From Gigantopelta aegis (lineage: Eukaryota; Mollusca; Gastropoda; Neomphalida; Peltospiridae), in the NCBI RefSeq assembly GCF_016097555.1, contig NC_054704.1, forward strand, positions 74,655,396 through 74,719,395: a stretch of DNA of 64,000 bases, given 5' to 3'. Made by a program: the position numbers and the translations under genes. This document shows, piece by piece, positions 1 to 10,616 of this stretch. The notes below the pieces were generated by a model. That model worked only from the letters and a program-made list of their open reading frames with translations, ran no database searches and had not been told where the DNA came from. Every line of letters begins with the position of its first letter. Within the stretch, counting starts at the first letter, position 1.

Positions 1-110
1 ATTTTGAAAAACAGGCTGTTGTACGGTCTTCAAATATATGTTGATTTATTATTTCTGGACAAATTAAACAAATAAACATAATTAGATATACCTGAATTTG
101 TTTCTTCACC
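1..110 (+). other. 3' UTR remnant of a His-rich peptide gene off the left edge
   Basis: The 17 bases AGGCTGTTGTACGGTCT near position 13 also occur, on the minus strand, about 30 nt after the stop codons of the three Gly-His peptide genes (6731-6747 in the first). In both places an AATAAA signal follows roughly 40 nt later, here at 71-76. I infer the 3' UTR of another family member on the plus strand, with its stop codon just outside the window. No coding sequence is visible, so the gene itself is not shown. Confidence 0.45.
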
Positions 111-129
111 TTCTTCTCTCACCCTCCCC

Positions 130-143
130 CCCCCCCCCCCCCT

Positions 144-200
<57 letters not shown>
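130..200. repeat. poly-C followed by (CT)n microsatellite
   Basis: A C-rich tract at about 128-150 runs straight into a (CT)n array. The reading frame through it is a low-complexity artefact. Confidence 0.9.
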
Positions 201-201
<1 letters not shown>

Positions 202-202
<1 letters not shown>

Positions 203-511
203 GTTGTAATATCTTTAACTGACATGAAGATAGGTTGCATTATGTATTTGCATTATGTATACTTCACCCACATCGAAAACGGCTTTTTTGATTGGTTAAT
301 ACATAATAAAATATGTTATATCGTTTTATAACTGAATGTCTGATCGCTATCAATTTCACTTAAATTTGATTTCTCCTGATATGAATACTTGTAATAGCCA
401 AACTAGACAGTTTGACTCGTAAAAAGTTTAATCAGCTGAGCAACATGCCTTTTTGAGACAACATCGTTAGCAAATCTAGCATCTAGAGTTAGATGTATGG
501 AATATGTACCT

Positions 512-600
<89 letters not shown>

Positions 601-857
601 CTATAATTAGATACAGTTAGAAGACACGCGAACCTATTTGTAAGTGTTCGTCTCAATGCGTCTTAAGGGAAAAAAAAGTATTTTAAAGAGAATTAAATAC
701 AGTAATAAATTTTAAAATAAAAATGTTTAAAAATAAAATTAATTGAATAGCTTCATACATTTTATCTATGTATTCTCCTGTGCGCGATACATAATAACTT
801 TATGGTAGGGGAGAAATTTAATTCCGTGAAATTCGTCTTTATACTTTTAATAAAAAC
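202..857. other. AT-rich non-coding stretch with a (GA)n array
   Basis: I see no gene here. The only structure is an uninterrupted (GA)n microsatellite at about 515-596. Confidence 0.6.
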
Positions 858-1142
858 CACTTGCCCTCGACCTTTACCCGTGGGCTGTGAAGTATAAAAT
901 CACTCGCCCTCGACCTTTACCCGTGGGTTGTGAAGTATAAAACCACTCGCCCTCGACCTTTACCCGTGGGCTGTGAAGTATAACATCACTTGCCCTCGAC
1001 CTTTACCCGTGGGCTGTGAAGTATAAAACCACTTGCCCTCGACCTTTACCCGTGGGCTGTGAAGTATAAAACCACTTGCCCTCGACCTTTACCCGTGGGC
1101 TGTAAAGTATAAAACCACTTGCCCTCGACCTTTACCTGCGGG
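858..1142. repeat. 43-bp minisatellite, about seven units
   Basis: The unit begins CACTTGCCCTCGACCTTTAC and continues CCGTGGGCTGTGAAGTATAAAAC. About seven copies stand head to tail with few differences, and the last is cut short. Confidence 0.92.
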
Positions 1143-1171
1143 CAACAACTATATGTATATATCTAGGACAG

Positions 1172-1443
1172 CGCGGGATTTAGCTCAGTCGGTAGAGCGA
1201 TCAGTCGTAGGATCGAAACACTACAGAGGATTCAATGTGTTTTGTTCCCCGTCCCAAACACTTAAAAAGTTTGTTTTGTTTAACGACACCACTAGAGCAC
1301 ATTGATTTATAAATCGTCGGCTATTGGATATCAAATATTTGGTAATATTTAGACAGGAACTTCGCTACATTTTTTTTTTCTGTTAGTGGCAAGGGATCTT
1401 TTATATGCACATCCTACAGACAGGATAGCACATACCACGTTGA
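1172..1443. repeat. Two abutting SINE fragments in opposite orientation
   Basis: A tRNA-like SINE head (GGGATTTAGCTCAGTCGG, box B-like GTAGGATCGAAAC) lies on the plus strand at 1172-1250. It is followed by the 3' body of the common SINE on the minus strand at 1268-1443, starting with AAGTTTGTTTTGTTTAACGA. Confidence 0.75.
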
Positions 1444-1554
1444 ATAAAGCAAACACATTCTTCAGCTTCGTCAGCTTTTATCTATTGCACAGGCCTCGTT
1501 TGGACCGACCTAGTTCTGAATCCATCCTACCGACTAGGCTGTAGGAACTGGGTG

Positions 1555-1594
<40 letters not shown>

Positions 1595-1837
1595 GTGTTT
1601 GGGGGCTTAGTCTGAGAAAGAAAATATAATTTTTTTATGTCGTATTCCTTATAAATAAAGATACAAAATTAAATAAAAATCTGGCTTGTGTCCTACTCCC
1701 TCCCCCACTACAGACTGCAGCACCACTAGAGATTGTACCCCCCCCCCCCCCGTTCACTCCTGATATCATTCCTGCGGGACTTTCCTACCCTAGTCTTTGT
1801 TTCACCCTCGCATAGATGGTTTCGAATAGTGACTTAC
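1444..1837. other. Non-coding, (GT)n and poly-C tracts
   Basis: A (GT)n array lies at about 1555-1598 and a poly-C run at about 1738-1751. The rest is probably intron of the minus-strand gene whose first exon ends at 1838. Confidence 0.5.
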
Positions 1838-1987
1838 CTGTAATTTAAACTTGTTTCTTGTGTCCGACCTACTGAGGTTCTGACTGGCTTTCGATCTTTT
1901 TAATTCTATAATGTTAGTCGCACTCTGTTGGGACGCTGTGTCCTCAACCTTTATTACGGGGACAGGTTTAGATTTCTTGCATCCCAT
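1838..1987 (-). CDS. First coding exon of a gene with a myristoylation-type N-terminus (partial)
   Basis: Fifty codons run from ATG at 1987 to a perfect donor (TTACAG/gtaagtc) at 1838, ending in phase 0. The N-terminus reads MGCKKSKPVPVIKVEDTASQ. Gly2, Cys3 and Ser6 fit the consensus for N-myristoylation plus palmitoylation, which would anchor the protein to the inner face of a membrane. The remainder is charged and Ser/Lys/Arg-rich, with no domain I recognise. No matching downstream exon is visible between 1 and 1837, so the gene most likely continues off the left edge. The frame stays open past the donor for eleven codons, but the strong splice site argues against using them. I do not recognise the gene. 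The call rests on the ATG, the open frame and the donor. Confidence 0.5.
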
Positions 1988-2082
1988 TTTACGCTCGGTT
2001 GCGTGCGCTTTTTTTCTTATTAATAATTATAATGACGTTATTTTGATTGTGGTAACCAAGTGACTTCCACGCCATAAGGAGC

Positions 2083-2388
2083 GGGACGTAATTGAATGGT
2101 AAAACGTTCGCCTGAAACCGTGTCGGTTAAGGATCGATTCCCGTCGCTGGTCCCATTGGGCTATTTCTCGTTCAAGCCAGTGTACCACGGCTGGTATATT
2201 AAAGGCCGTGGTATGTGCTATGCTGTCTGTGGGATGATGCATATAAAAGATCCCTTTGCTAATGGAAAAATGTTGCGGGTTTACTCTCTAAGACTATATA
2301 TGTCAAAATTACCAAATGTTTGACATCCAATAGCCGATGATTAATGAATCTATGTGACCTAGTGGTGTCGTTAAACAAATCAAACTTT
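2083..2388 (+). repeat. tRNA-derived SINE, common family (type A)
   Basis: The tRNA-like head begins GGGACGTAATTGAATGGTAA, with box B-like GGATCGATTCCC. The conserved body carries AAGGCCGTGGTATGTGCTAT and ATAAAAGATCCCTTTGC, and the tail is GTCGTTAAACAAATCAAACT. Confidence 0.85.
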
Positions 2389-2511
2389 TTTGCGTATGTA
2401 TGTTCAAATTTTATCCATATGACGTCATAAACGATTCAGATTATTTGTGCAGCTGACAGCTCTATTGTGCGGCTGATGTTGTTAAGTTTCTCGCCTACCC
2501 TAATAAACGAG

Positions 2512-2615
2512 TTATCAAATTTATGTCCCTCTTGAAACAATGTTCAGTTGTCACGAGCTTTAAATAGCGAATGACAACTGAAAATTAGTTCAAGAGGGAT
2601 ATAAATTTGATAACA
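2512..2615. mobile_element. Short foldback element (MITE-like)
   Basis: The outer arms (TTATCAAATTTATGTCCCTC and its inverse with one insertion) and the inner arms (CAGTTGTCA / TGACAACTG) form a hairpin of about 100 bp. Confidence 0.7.
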
Positions 2616-2928
2616 ACTAGTACGGAGTTCGTTATTCTATTTATTACCTCAGCCATTTTGTTTTTCATAACGACTACATTTATATAGAAACGATGTTAAC
2701 AATTTTATATACTATTCTGAGCATTATTTGACTTTGTATTTTATTTAAGGAATAATAGCACTGCCTTTCGTTGTTAACTTTAAGGATTTATCACAAAATG
2801 TTTTCGTGCTATTGTGATTTTTAATATTTCGTTACTAACACCGAACACCCCACACATCCCAAGTAAGGTCCGGTCAATGATCAATCGTGGCTACTATGTG
2901 GCAATGTCTTTATTCCAGGCATCAGTGA
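2616..2928. other. AT-rich stretch, nothing recognised
   Basis: There is no ORF with coding character, no repeat structure and no RNA gene that I can see. Confidence 0.5.
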
Positions 2929-2929
2929 C

Positions 2930-3200
2930 GGGACGTAGCCCAGTGGTAAAGCGCTCGCTCGATCCGCGGTTGGTCTGGGATCGATCCCCGTTAGGAAGCC
3001 CATTGAGCTATTTCTCGCTCCAGCCAGTACGCCACGACTGGTACATCAAAGGCCGTGGTATGCGCTATCCTATCTATGGGATGGTGCATATAAAAGATCC
3101 CTTGCAACTAATGGGACAATGTAGCAAAATGTTTGACATCCAATAGCCGATGATTAATAAATCAGTGTACTCTAGTGGTGTCGTTAAACAAAACAAACTT
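2930..3200 (+). repeat. tRNA-derived SINE, type A
   Basis: Head GGGACGTAGCCCAGTGGTAA with box B-like GGGATCGATCCCC, followed by the usual body and a GTCGTTAAACAAAACAAACT tail. Confidence 0.88.
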
Positions 3201-3350
3201 TATTCCTGGCATCAGTCTTAACGGATGTTATATGACAAAATATCTTAATGACTTTCGTTGGACTATGAAACTGCATATTGGGCCTAGTCGAGCGAGCATA
3301 CACAGCTACCACAGTAATCATTATGAGTACGCATTTCTTAATACTCTACC

Positions 3351-3742
3351 GGCCTCGGTGGCGCAGTGGTTAAGCCATCGGACTAGAGGCTGGTAGGTAC
3401 TGGGTTCGGATCCCAGTCGAGGCATGGGATTTTTAATCCAGATACCGACTCCAAACCCCGAGTGAGTCCTCCGCAAGGCTCAATGGGTAGGTGTAAACCA
3501 CTTGCACCGACCAGTAATCCATAACTGGTTCAACAAAGGCCATGGTTTGTGCTATCCTGCCTGTGGGAAGCGCAAATAAAAGATACCTTGCTGCCTGTCG
3601 AAAAAAGAGTAGCCTATGTGGCGACAGCGGGTTTCCTCTTCAAAACAGTGTCAAAATGACCATATGTTTGACGTCCAATAGCCGATGATAAGATAAAAAA
3701 TCAATGTGCTCTAGTGGCGTCGTTAAATAAAACAAACTTTAC
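3351..3742 (+). repeat. tRNA-derived SINE, type B, with a near-intact tRNA head
   Basis: The head at about 3353-3425 (GCCTCGGTGGCGCAGTGGTT ... GGGTTCGGATCCCAGTCGAGGC) can still pair its acceptor stem (GCCTCG/CGAGGC) and its T arm (CTGGG/CCCAG). The body then carries the shared motif GGCCATGGTTTGTGCTATCC, and the 3' end is GTCGTTAAATAAAACAAACT. A second copy of this subtype is at 42384-42735. Confidence 0.85.
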
Positions 3743-3762
3743 TTTTTTCTTAATACTCTGGA

Positions 3763-4075
3763 GGCAGGATTTAGCTCAGTCAGTTGAGTGCTTGCTTGAT
3801 GTCTTGGCGTCGTAGGATCGAACCACCTTGGTGGACCCATTCAATTGATTTTTTTTTCTCGTTCCAACCAGTGCACCACATCTGGACAAAGGTCGTGGAA
3901 TGTGTTTTCCTGTGAGAAAGTGCATATAAAAGATCTCTTGCTACATTAGGAAAAATGTAGCGGGTTTCCTCTGATGACTACGAGTCAGAATAACCATATG
4001 TTTGACATCCAATAGTCGATGATTAATTAATCAATGTGCTCCAGTGGTGTCGTTAAACAAAACAAACGTTTTCTT
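3763..4075 (+). repeat. tRNA-derived SINE, GGATTTAGCTCAGTC-headed subtype
   Basis: Head GGATTTAGCTCAGTCAGTTG with box B-like GTAGGATCGAACC. The body and GTCGTTAAACAAAACAAACG tail are shared with type A. Confidence 0.83.
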
Positions 4076-4370
4076 AATACTCTGTGTAACCATCATTACT
4101 AAAGGAGCAATTTCAATTAAATTATTAATGACCAAAATATAAATTTTTCTTGCGAAATGTAAAGATTATACATTGAATTACATGCCCACAAAACATTTAA
4201 GGGCTACATCTAAATAATTTCATTTATTTTATAAATTTACATTATTGCTAAAGTAGTGGTGACCTACAGGTGTTCTACTAGTTTTTTATTTTAATTTTAA
4301 TTTATGTTTGTTTTATTTTATTTATTTATTTTGTGTGTGTGGCTTGTATATCCAATTTAAGTTTCAAAAA
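4076..4370. other. AT-rich stretch, nothing recognised
   Basis: Low-complexity TTTTATTTTA sequence with no coding or structural signal. Confidence 0.5.
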
Positions 4371-4680
4371 GCAGGTCAGGTCAGCTAATGGGTTTAACGT
4401 GCACTTTCAGAACAAGCTGTTGTAGCACACGCCTGTCATGGGCGCAATGTGTCGACCTCGGCCGGTTCCTCCGTCCAGGACAGCAAAAGGGTTGGGGTGG
4501 GTGGGAGAGGGGGTCATCCACGCTGGCATGTGCAAGTGAGCACAAGCAGCCAAAACAGGGTCGGTAGCGGGCGAGGGATGGTTTTGATGCTATTGAATTT
4601 GCAAAATAAAGCCAAATAGAACATGTTGCGTAATTTCTTGCAGGTAATTTTGACGTTAATTTAGAATGGTCCATCCAAAT
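4371..4680. repeat. Dispersed repeat of unknown class
   Basis: This segment (AACGTGCACTTTCAGAACAA, then GCTGTTGTAGCACACGCCTG) recurs in inverted orientation at about 16720-16890. The short tandem GTCAG-type repeats at its edge recall the end of a non-LTR retroelement, but no reverse-transcriptase coding is visible, so I leave it unclassified. Confidence 0.5.
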
Positions 4681-4949
4681 TGAAAATGGAGCTAATTGGT
4701 TGATTTGACTTAGTTGATCGAAAGGGAGCTCATTGCTTTAAGAAGCTATTTATATAACGGTAACAATATTTACACAACGAGTAACGAGTTGATCAACAGT
4801 ATATAGCATTATGTACCACCTCTTGGTTTATCAATATAGACAAACATTTACAATTTTGGGCTACATTTTATTTTAGTATTCTTGAAAACATCTTAACTAA
4901 ATTGATCAACCATCAAAGCCAAATATTTAATATACAAATTCTTCTTAAG

Positions 4950-5760
4950 CCCCGGTGTCAAGGTTCAGAACGCCGGATTACCCACGGATACGATCCAGCA
5001 TAATTCGTAATAATCCGTTGCGGTCCGTAGAGGTCCATAGCTGTCCGTATTAAAGGGACATTCCTGAGTTTGCTGCAATGTTTAATATGTTATCGACTAA
5101 CAGAGACTTTTTAACGATTGTAATTACATATCAAATATATTTTCCTGCATAACATATTAGTGGCTGTATATTAAACGTGTTTCTGATCGTTCTAATATTT
5201 GTATTAGCGTAAATTTCATTTTATTTCCTAAAAATCATTTTTTCGTACGTACGAAATTATTTGAAGACAAAATCCAGTTTGTGCTTCTTACTAATATTAA
5301 GACGACCAGAAACACATTGAATATACATAAACTGATATTCTAAACAAGAAAATATATTTAATATGTAAGTTTAATCGTAGAAATATTTTATTAGTCGGAA
5401 GTATTTTATAATGAAGCAAACTCAGGAATGTACCTTTAAATCCCTGATCAATCATAGTAGTACCTGTATGTCCGTGAAAATGTTGAACATGTCCAAAAAT
5501 TCATCACGGATCGAACAACCGTAGTACATTCTTAATAAACGTAATAATCTGTTCTAATCCGTGATAAACCGTACTTAAACCGTACTTAATCGTAGTAATC
5601 CCCGGCCTCAAGCCCAGGTCACACTGTAAAGGATTAGGATGCCGGGTTAGCCACAGATATGATCCGGCATCATTCATGACAATCCGTTGTGGTTCGTACT
5701 AAACTGTACCGATCCTTAGCAATCCGTAGCGACCCGTAGCGCTCCCCGTTCTCAACTAAC
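4950..5760. repeat. CCGTA-rich dispersed repeat split by a MITE
   Basis: Degenerate repeats of 'ATCCGT', 'CCGTAG' and 'GTCCGTA' lie on both sides (4950-5052 and 5443-5760) of the MITE-1 copy at 5053-5442. The pattern is of one older repeat interrupted by that insertion. Confidence 0.55.
5053..5442. mobile_element. MITE-1 family copy (inverted-repeat DNA element)
   Basis: It starts TTAAAGGGACATTCCTGAGT and ends with the inverse (ACTCAGGAATGTACCTTTAA). A central palindrome around CGTACGTACGAAA and internally inverted halves are visible. There is no coding. Related copies are at 31689-31950, 34211-34601 and 43312-43690. Confidence 0.85.
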
Positions 5761-5789
5761 CCGTCGAAGGGTGAGGATCGTCTTTTCAT

Positions 5790-6110
5790 GGAGCGGGAAG
5801 TAGCCCAGTGGTTAACCGCTCACTCAATGCGCGGTCGGTGTGGGATCGATCCACGTCGGATGGGCCATTCGGCTATTTCTCGTTCCAGCCAGTGCACCAC
5901 GACAGGTATATCAAAGGCCGTGATATGTACTACCCTTTCTGTGGGATGGTACATATAAAAGATCCCTTGCTGCTGATCGAAAAAGAGTAGCCCATGAAGT
6001 GGCGAAAGCAGGTTTCATCTCTCAATATCTGTGTGGTCCTTAACCATATGTCTGACGCCATATAACCGTAAAGGAAATGTGTTGAGTGCGTCGTTAAATA
6101 ATTTCGTTAA
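5790..6110 (+). repeat. tRNA-derived SINE, type A with alternate 3' end
   Basis: Head GCGGGAAGTAGCCCAGTGGT. The 3' half carries AAAAAGAGTAGCCCATGAAG and CATATGTCTGACGCCATATA, the alternative tail seen also at 42384, 50982 and 52756. Confidence 0.82.
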
Positions 6111-6325
6111 ATTATTTCATCTTTTCATCGTCCTAACTGCTATCACGTAAGTCATACATTATGATATAGTGTCGTGTGAAACTACATATAAATGATATTT
6201 AGAAAGAGTAGGCATTGAAATTGTGGGAATAACGGATTAATGCTTCACAACCGAGGTATTAAAGGCCGTGATATGTACCTGTCAGTGGGATGCTGCATAT
6301 AAAAGATCGCTGGTGCTAAACAGAA

Positions 6326-6480
6326 AGACCCCGACTCAGTGGTATTGTGGATAAGCCACCAGGCTGGTAGGTACAGGGTTCGCAATCCGATATCGACTCA
6401 CACCAAGAGCGAGCTTTAAAGACGCAATGGGTAAGTGTAAGACCACTACACCCTCTTCTGTCTCACTAACAACTAACTTT
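6326..6480 (+). repeat. tRNA-derived SINE, type C, 3'-truncated
   Basis: Related to the 'CCGGCCTCGGTGGTGTCGTG' SINEs at 25545 and 47133. It contains GGCTGGTAGGTACAGGGTTC and GTGTAAGACCACTACACCCT and stops where the segmental duplication begins. Confidence 0.7.
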
Positions 6481-6776
6481 TAGTGAGAGCCTGTTTGTAA
6501 TAACTTTATGATTATTAAAACTTATCAAATAATCACATTGAAATCTGTGTTATTGTCCTCAATGGTATAGTGCTTAAGTCGTTTATTGTGGGCCTGACTG
6601 GTTCTAAGTTTAAATCTGACCAAGTTATTTCTATAGTATCCAAAAATACTAGTAAATACAAACGAAAAAACATATCTATTAAATGTTTGTTTTATTTTTC
6701 CATTTCGTAGAAAAAGCACCCAAAACATCGAGACCGTACAACAGCCTTTTTTTATAAACAGGACAGGGATCTTGCA

Positions 6777-7254
6777 TCAGCCATGATGATGTCCATGGTG
6801 TCCGTGACCGTGACCATGTCCGTGATGTCCGTGACCATGTCCATGCCCATGGTGTCCATGGCCGTGACCATGACGATGGGCTGAAGAGAGCGTCAAAAGA
6901 CCCAGTGACACTGAAACAGCAATATATAATAAACATGGGTCAAATTTCTTGAAAGATCATAATTTTGATCAAATGTCAATTTTGGTGTTAATGAATATAT
7001 AGTAAAACATATAATATATTTTATGAAATTATAAACCGACAGCTTTGTTCGAGAATGTTGAATGTGAAATAATATGTGTAGCCATACGCTACTTGTTATT
7101 ATAGTGATATTAATATCTGAATTATGGCTTTGGTTCCAACATAAATTAATAAAATACAATACAATATTTAAAAATGAAATAAAAAAATAAAATGAATAAC
7201 TTTGCATTACATACCAATTAAGAGGGTGAAAAATCCAATGCTTGCACACTTCAT
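6777..7254 (-). CDS. Secreted Gly-His-rich peptide, copy 1 (two exons)
   Basis: Exon 1 is 7215-7254 (13 codons plus one base, donor G/gtatgt) and exon 2 is 6777-6910 (acceptor tgtttcag), a phase-1 intron of 304 bp. Joined, they encode 57 residues. Residues 1-24 are a signal peptide beginning MKCASIGFFTLLIVSLGLLT and ending in Ser-Ser-Ala. Residues 25-57 are only His, Gly and one Arg, starting HRHGHGHGHHGHGH and ending His-His-His-Gly. The length and splice pattern match four other genes in the window. An AATAAA signal lies about 80 nt after the stop (6691-6696). The composition implies binding of Cu(II), Zn(II) or Ni(II) outside the cell, or an antimicrobial or matrix role; no function is demonstrated. 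The Trp/Arg-rich frame across exon 2 is a shadow. A copy-specific role cannot be assigned. Confidence 0.82.
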
Positions 7255-7328
7255 TTTGGCTTGTTTCTGATCTAGTCCTCTGTGTAGACGAGAAGTTAAA
7301 CTGTTTACTTCGATACAAATTATTTCAG

Positions 7329-7336
7329 CTTTTAAA
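7329..7336 (-). promoter_or_regulatory. TATA-like element of Gly-His peptide gene copy 1
   Basis: TTTAAAAG on the minus strand begins 75 bp upstream of the ATG. The other family members carry TATA-like motifs 70-75 bp upstream, including a TATAAAAG, which implies a 5' UTR of about 45 nt. Confidence 0.45.
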
Positions 7337-7758
7337 GTGAAATATTTTACTACTCTACCTTGGGGACAACTTGTAACTGCTGTGTAAGAACCACAGAGAA
7401 GTTAATTCGCAGCAAGATTTCCCGTCGTGAAAACCAATGCAACGATGATGCAACATTTGAGACCACGAATACCACAGAGATATTATTAACCGATTGAAAA
7501 GTCATAATTAATAAACGATGATAGCTAGGAGCGGTTTGCAGGTGAGAAATAAAGACACGTGACTGAGGTGCGATGGATCGCTTTCAGTCCTCTAGAATTT
7601 TCACTCCGTCCTAACCAGTGTCCCGTGACTGGTAAGGGAAACGCCGTGGTATGTGCTTGCAAGGCTTTTTTTTTTTTTTTGGTAGACAATGTTGGTGCAG
7701 CGGATTTCGTTTCCTTCGTTTTGAACCTTCCTTCTCTTTGTCTCTGTCGACCTAAGGT

Positions 7759-8064
7759 GGCGGGACGTAGACCTAGTGGTAAAGTGCTTGTTTGATACAC
7801 GGTCGGTCTAGGATCGAGCCCCGTCAGTGGGCCCGTTGGGCTATTTCTCGTTCCCACCAGTGCACCACGACTGGTATATCAAAGGTCGTGGTATGTGTTA
7901 TCATGTCTGCGGCAGGTTGCATATAAAAAAATCCTTGCTACCAATGGAAAAAAAATAGAGGCTTTCCTCTGTAAGACTATGTCAAATTACTAAATGTTTG
8001 ACATCGAATAGCCAATGATTAATAAATCAATTTCCTCTAGTGGTATCGTTAAACAAAGAAAACA
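7759..8064 (+). repeat. tRNA-derived SINE, type A (unit 1)
   Basis: Head GCGGGACGTAGACCTAGTGG with box B-like AGGATCGAGCCCC, then body and tail. The same insertion sits at 12346-12653 and at about 21075-21378, so it predates the segmental duplication. Confidence 0.85.
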
Positions 8065-9360
8065 AACGAAAATCTTAAAACGCCTTTTAATATTCATATT
8101 TTTTCAGAAGAATTTGAAAGTTTAAATATGAATCTTCATTCTCTGTTTTCTACATATTTAATTAATTAATTTTTCAATAAGAGACAAATAAATGTATGCA
8201 TTAAATATGATCGGTTTCAAATATTTGTATTTTTTTCCATGTTATGATTTAAAACATTAGCTTTGGCACAGATATCTAGCTGGCTATATAACGATATAAA
8301 TTATATACAATCCTTTGTTTTGTATGCTTCAGTAAATTCCTTCCATATGTCAGATGTCTTTTAACAGTGGTCAAAGTTCCGTGTCAAAGTTCGAGGTGAA
8401 CCATCAAATATTTACGGATTAAAAAACACCTGCGGCTTTGATTGGTAGGAATATGTGACATTAATTATTTGTGCAAATATTATTATCCACTGACAATAAA
8501 CAAATACACTTTTATTTGTAATGCAGTTGTTATGCAATATACACCAGAGGTTGAAATTATTGCAAGGTACCCGCAAAATGGAACTCGATTTTCAGCGAAA
8601 ATGACGGTTGCTAACAATAATTTTAATTATATCTGTTACGGTAGAACTAAACCAAATAACTGCCGGCTGGGTCAAAGTTCGCGGTGCACTGAACTTTTGA
8701 TAGAGAAGTGAACACCACAAGTCCCGTGATTGGTGATCAATGTGAGTGTGTTGCTTGTAAAAAAAAAAAAAAGTTTCATCTGGACAAAAGATGTATACAA
8801 TTTTATTCCATCTAGTACCACTGTGTCGAGTAGCCTTGTGCTTGAAACATGTATGGGGTACGTGTAAAACAAAGTACTCGAATTTTGTACGGAACTAGGT
8901 TCGTCATAGAAGCTACCCGTTATCTCAAAAATGAGCAACTTGACCCCCCCCCCCCCCCCACCACCACCACCACCAGCACCACCACCACCCACCCACCCAC
9001 TTTATTCTGATTCACTTTAAGGGTGAGGGGTGGTAGTATTTATATCCGTGGCGTTTATGTTGATTGATACGCTGCAGGTAGAAGTATTAGCCACATATGT
9101 TACTACCGTCGTCTATGTGCTTTGATTTGGTAGTATACACCCTTAAATGGCAATTCACACACACCCCAGCCCCACCCCCACCCCACCCTATTTTCTTGAA
9201 GGTGGATTAATTGTGAGCTGTCACACTTGTCATTGTTGTACTGTCTGGGTGTGTTGATACGCTGCTTATATCAATTTTATCAGTAAACGTTACCATTATC
9301 GGTAATAGGAATAGGATTTAGCCTATTGCAACCTGAAAGTTGCACACAACCATTAATTAC
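8065..9360. other. Non-coding part of duplication unit 1
   Basis: AT-rich sequence with poly-A (about 8759-8772), poly-C followed by CCA repeats (8944-8999) and CA/C-rich patches near 9160-9190. Reading frames through it are repeat artefacts, and no gene is supported. Confidence 0.6.
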
Positions 9361-9363
9361 TAC

Positions 9364-9475
9364 AACCGGCCTCGATGGTGTCGTGGTTAAGTCATCGGAA
9401 ATAACGCTGGTAGGCAGTGGGTTTGCAGCCCAGTACCGGCTCCCACCCAGAGCAGGTTTTAACAAATGAGTGTGG
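9364..9475 (+). repeat. SINE type C fragment (unit 1)
   Basis: ACCGGCCTCGATGGTGTCGT followed by CATCGGAAATAACGCTGGTA. The same fragment is in unit 2 at about 13952-14062 and in the older unit at 22789-22895. Confidence 0.75.
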
Positions 9476-9756
9476 GTAGGTTACTTTATCATCCATTAAA
9501 GGCTTTTGTAGGAGATATCGCTGGCACTATAGTATGTGATATCTCCTGCAATCTTGATCGGTCAAATTTTAATCACAAGATTATGTTTTGTTACGTCACT
9601 GTGTTTGTTTCAGCGCTAAATCTACCATTAGTGACGTCACGCCACTGGCGTTCTGCTAGTTGACGAGTCTACCGCTGACCTTCAACTCACATTACTGACA
9701 TTGATTACAACTGTAGCAAATGAAAAGAATGATAATGATAAATAGAATACCCCCCT

Positions 9757-9882
9757 CGTGTCTTGTGATATCATAATTTATCAGCACTCGTTGATAAAAG
9801 TATAAAATCCTCGGCAAGCCTCGTATTTCATACTTTTATTAACTGGTGCTGATAAAATATGATATCACAAGACACGAGAGAG
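9757..9882. mobile_element. Long palindrome / foldback element (unit 1)
   Basis: The arms CTCGTGTCTTGTGATATCAT and ATGATATCACAAGACACGAG (one base offset) are separated by nested inverted arms (CAGCACTCGTTGATAAAAGT). The hairpin is about 125 bp, and its twin in unit 2 is at 14344-14467. A smaller hairpin, GGAGATATC...GATATCTCC, lies at about 9510-9547. Confidence 0.8.
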
Positions 9883-10506
9883 GGTGGGGGGTGCGTGGGT
9901 GGGGGGGGGGATCCTCTATACACCGACTTTACTCTGACTAACCACTAACATATAACCACTATCCACAATCGTGGACAGACATCCCAGGTAGCTAAGGTGT
10001 GTGCCCAAGACAGCGTGCTTGAACCTCAGTTGGATATAAGCACTAAAACATAAGTTGAAATGATATAATTACTCCATACAGTTCAGTATAATTTGTATGA
10101 AAAACAAAAACACTTTCGAGACGGTCACGTGGCTACTAGTTTTAAGGGGTAGTCTCCTTTGAACACTCGCTTGCCAAAACAAAACAAAAAAAGAAAAAGA
10201 AAAAGAAAGAAAGAAAGAAAATAATAATCATAGGTCGACAACAGAATATTGCAGTTAGCTTCCCTAAATGTAACAAGTAACTTCAAACCAATAGGTTTAT
10301 TTAAACACCACAATGGTCAAACTGCTTGTAATCATCAAACAAAATATTTCCAAAGTATTTTGAGAATATTGTTGTTTTTTTTTATGAGGAACTATTTCCT
10401 AAACCGGACTACATTAAGCTGCTACAATAAGTGACCACACGACAAATAGGGGTATGCTGCACAAAGACGTAGAGGGCCGTGGTCGGCACTTCTTCCAGGA
10501 GTTACA

Positions 10507-10616
10507 GAGCCGAATTCACAAAACCTGTTTGTGTCTTCCGCGCATATCACAACATACATTTACAATGATTAAACACCTGCCTTCAAGAATAACAGGCTTC
10601 GTGAATTCGGCTCATG
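10507..10616. mobile_element. Foldback element with GAGCCGAATTCAC arms
   Basis: GAGCCGAATTCACAAAACCTG and its inverse (CAGGCTTCGTGAATTCGGCTC) bound a spacer of about 70 bp. A second copy is at about 16977-17083 in the partial unit. Confidence 0.75.

Noticed and set aside
858-1142. Regular direct repeats resembling a CRISPR array
   Set aside because: The units are contiguous without spacers, in a eukaryotic, intron-bearing context. It is a minisatellite.
3353-3425. tRNA-like fold with pairing acceptor and T arms
   Set aside because: It continues directly into a SINE body and has a sibling at 42384, so it is a SINE head, not a tRNA gene.
6679-6936. 85-codon minus-strand frame rich in Trp, Arg and Ser (also at 11266 and 20049)
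   Set aside because: It is the wrong frame across exon 2 of the Gly-His peptide. The correct frame follows a tgtttcag acceptor and joins a signal-peptide exon with matching phase in all copies.
7525-7857. 110-codon minus frame repeated at 12112
   Set aside because: It crosses the head of a SINE and a poly-T run. Its conservation is only that of the recent duplication.
8672-8992. Gly-rich/poly-Gly frame (also at 13261)
   Set aside because: It is a translation of poly-C and CCA repeats, unrelated to the true Gly-His peptides, which have signal peptides and splice sites.
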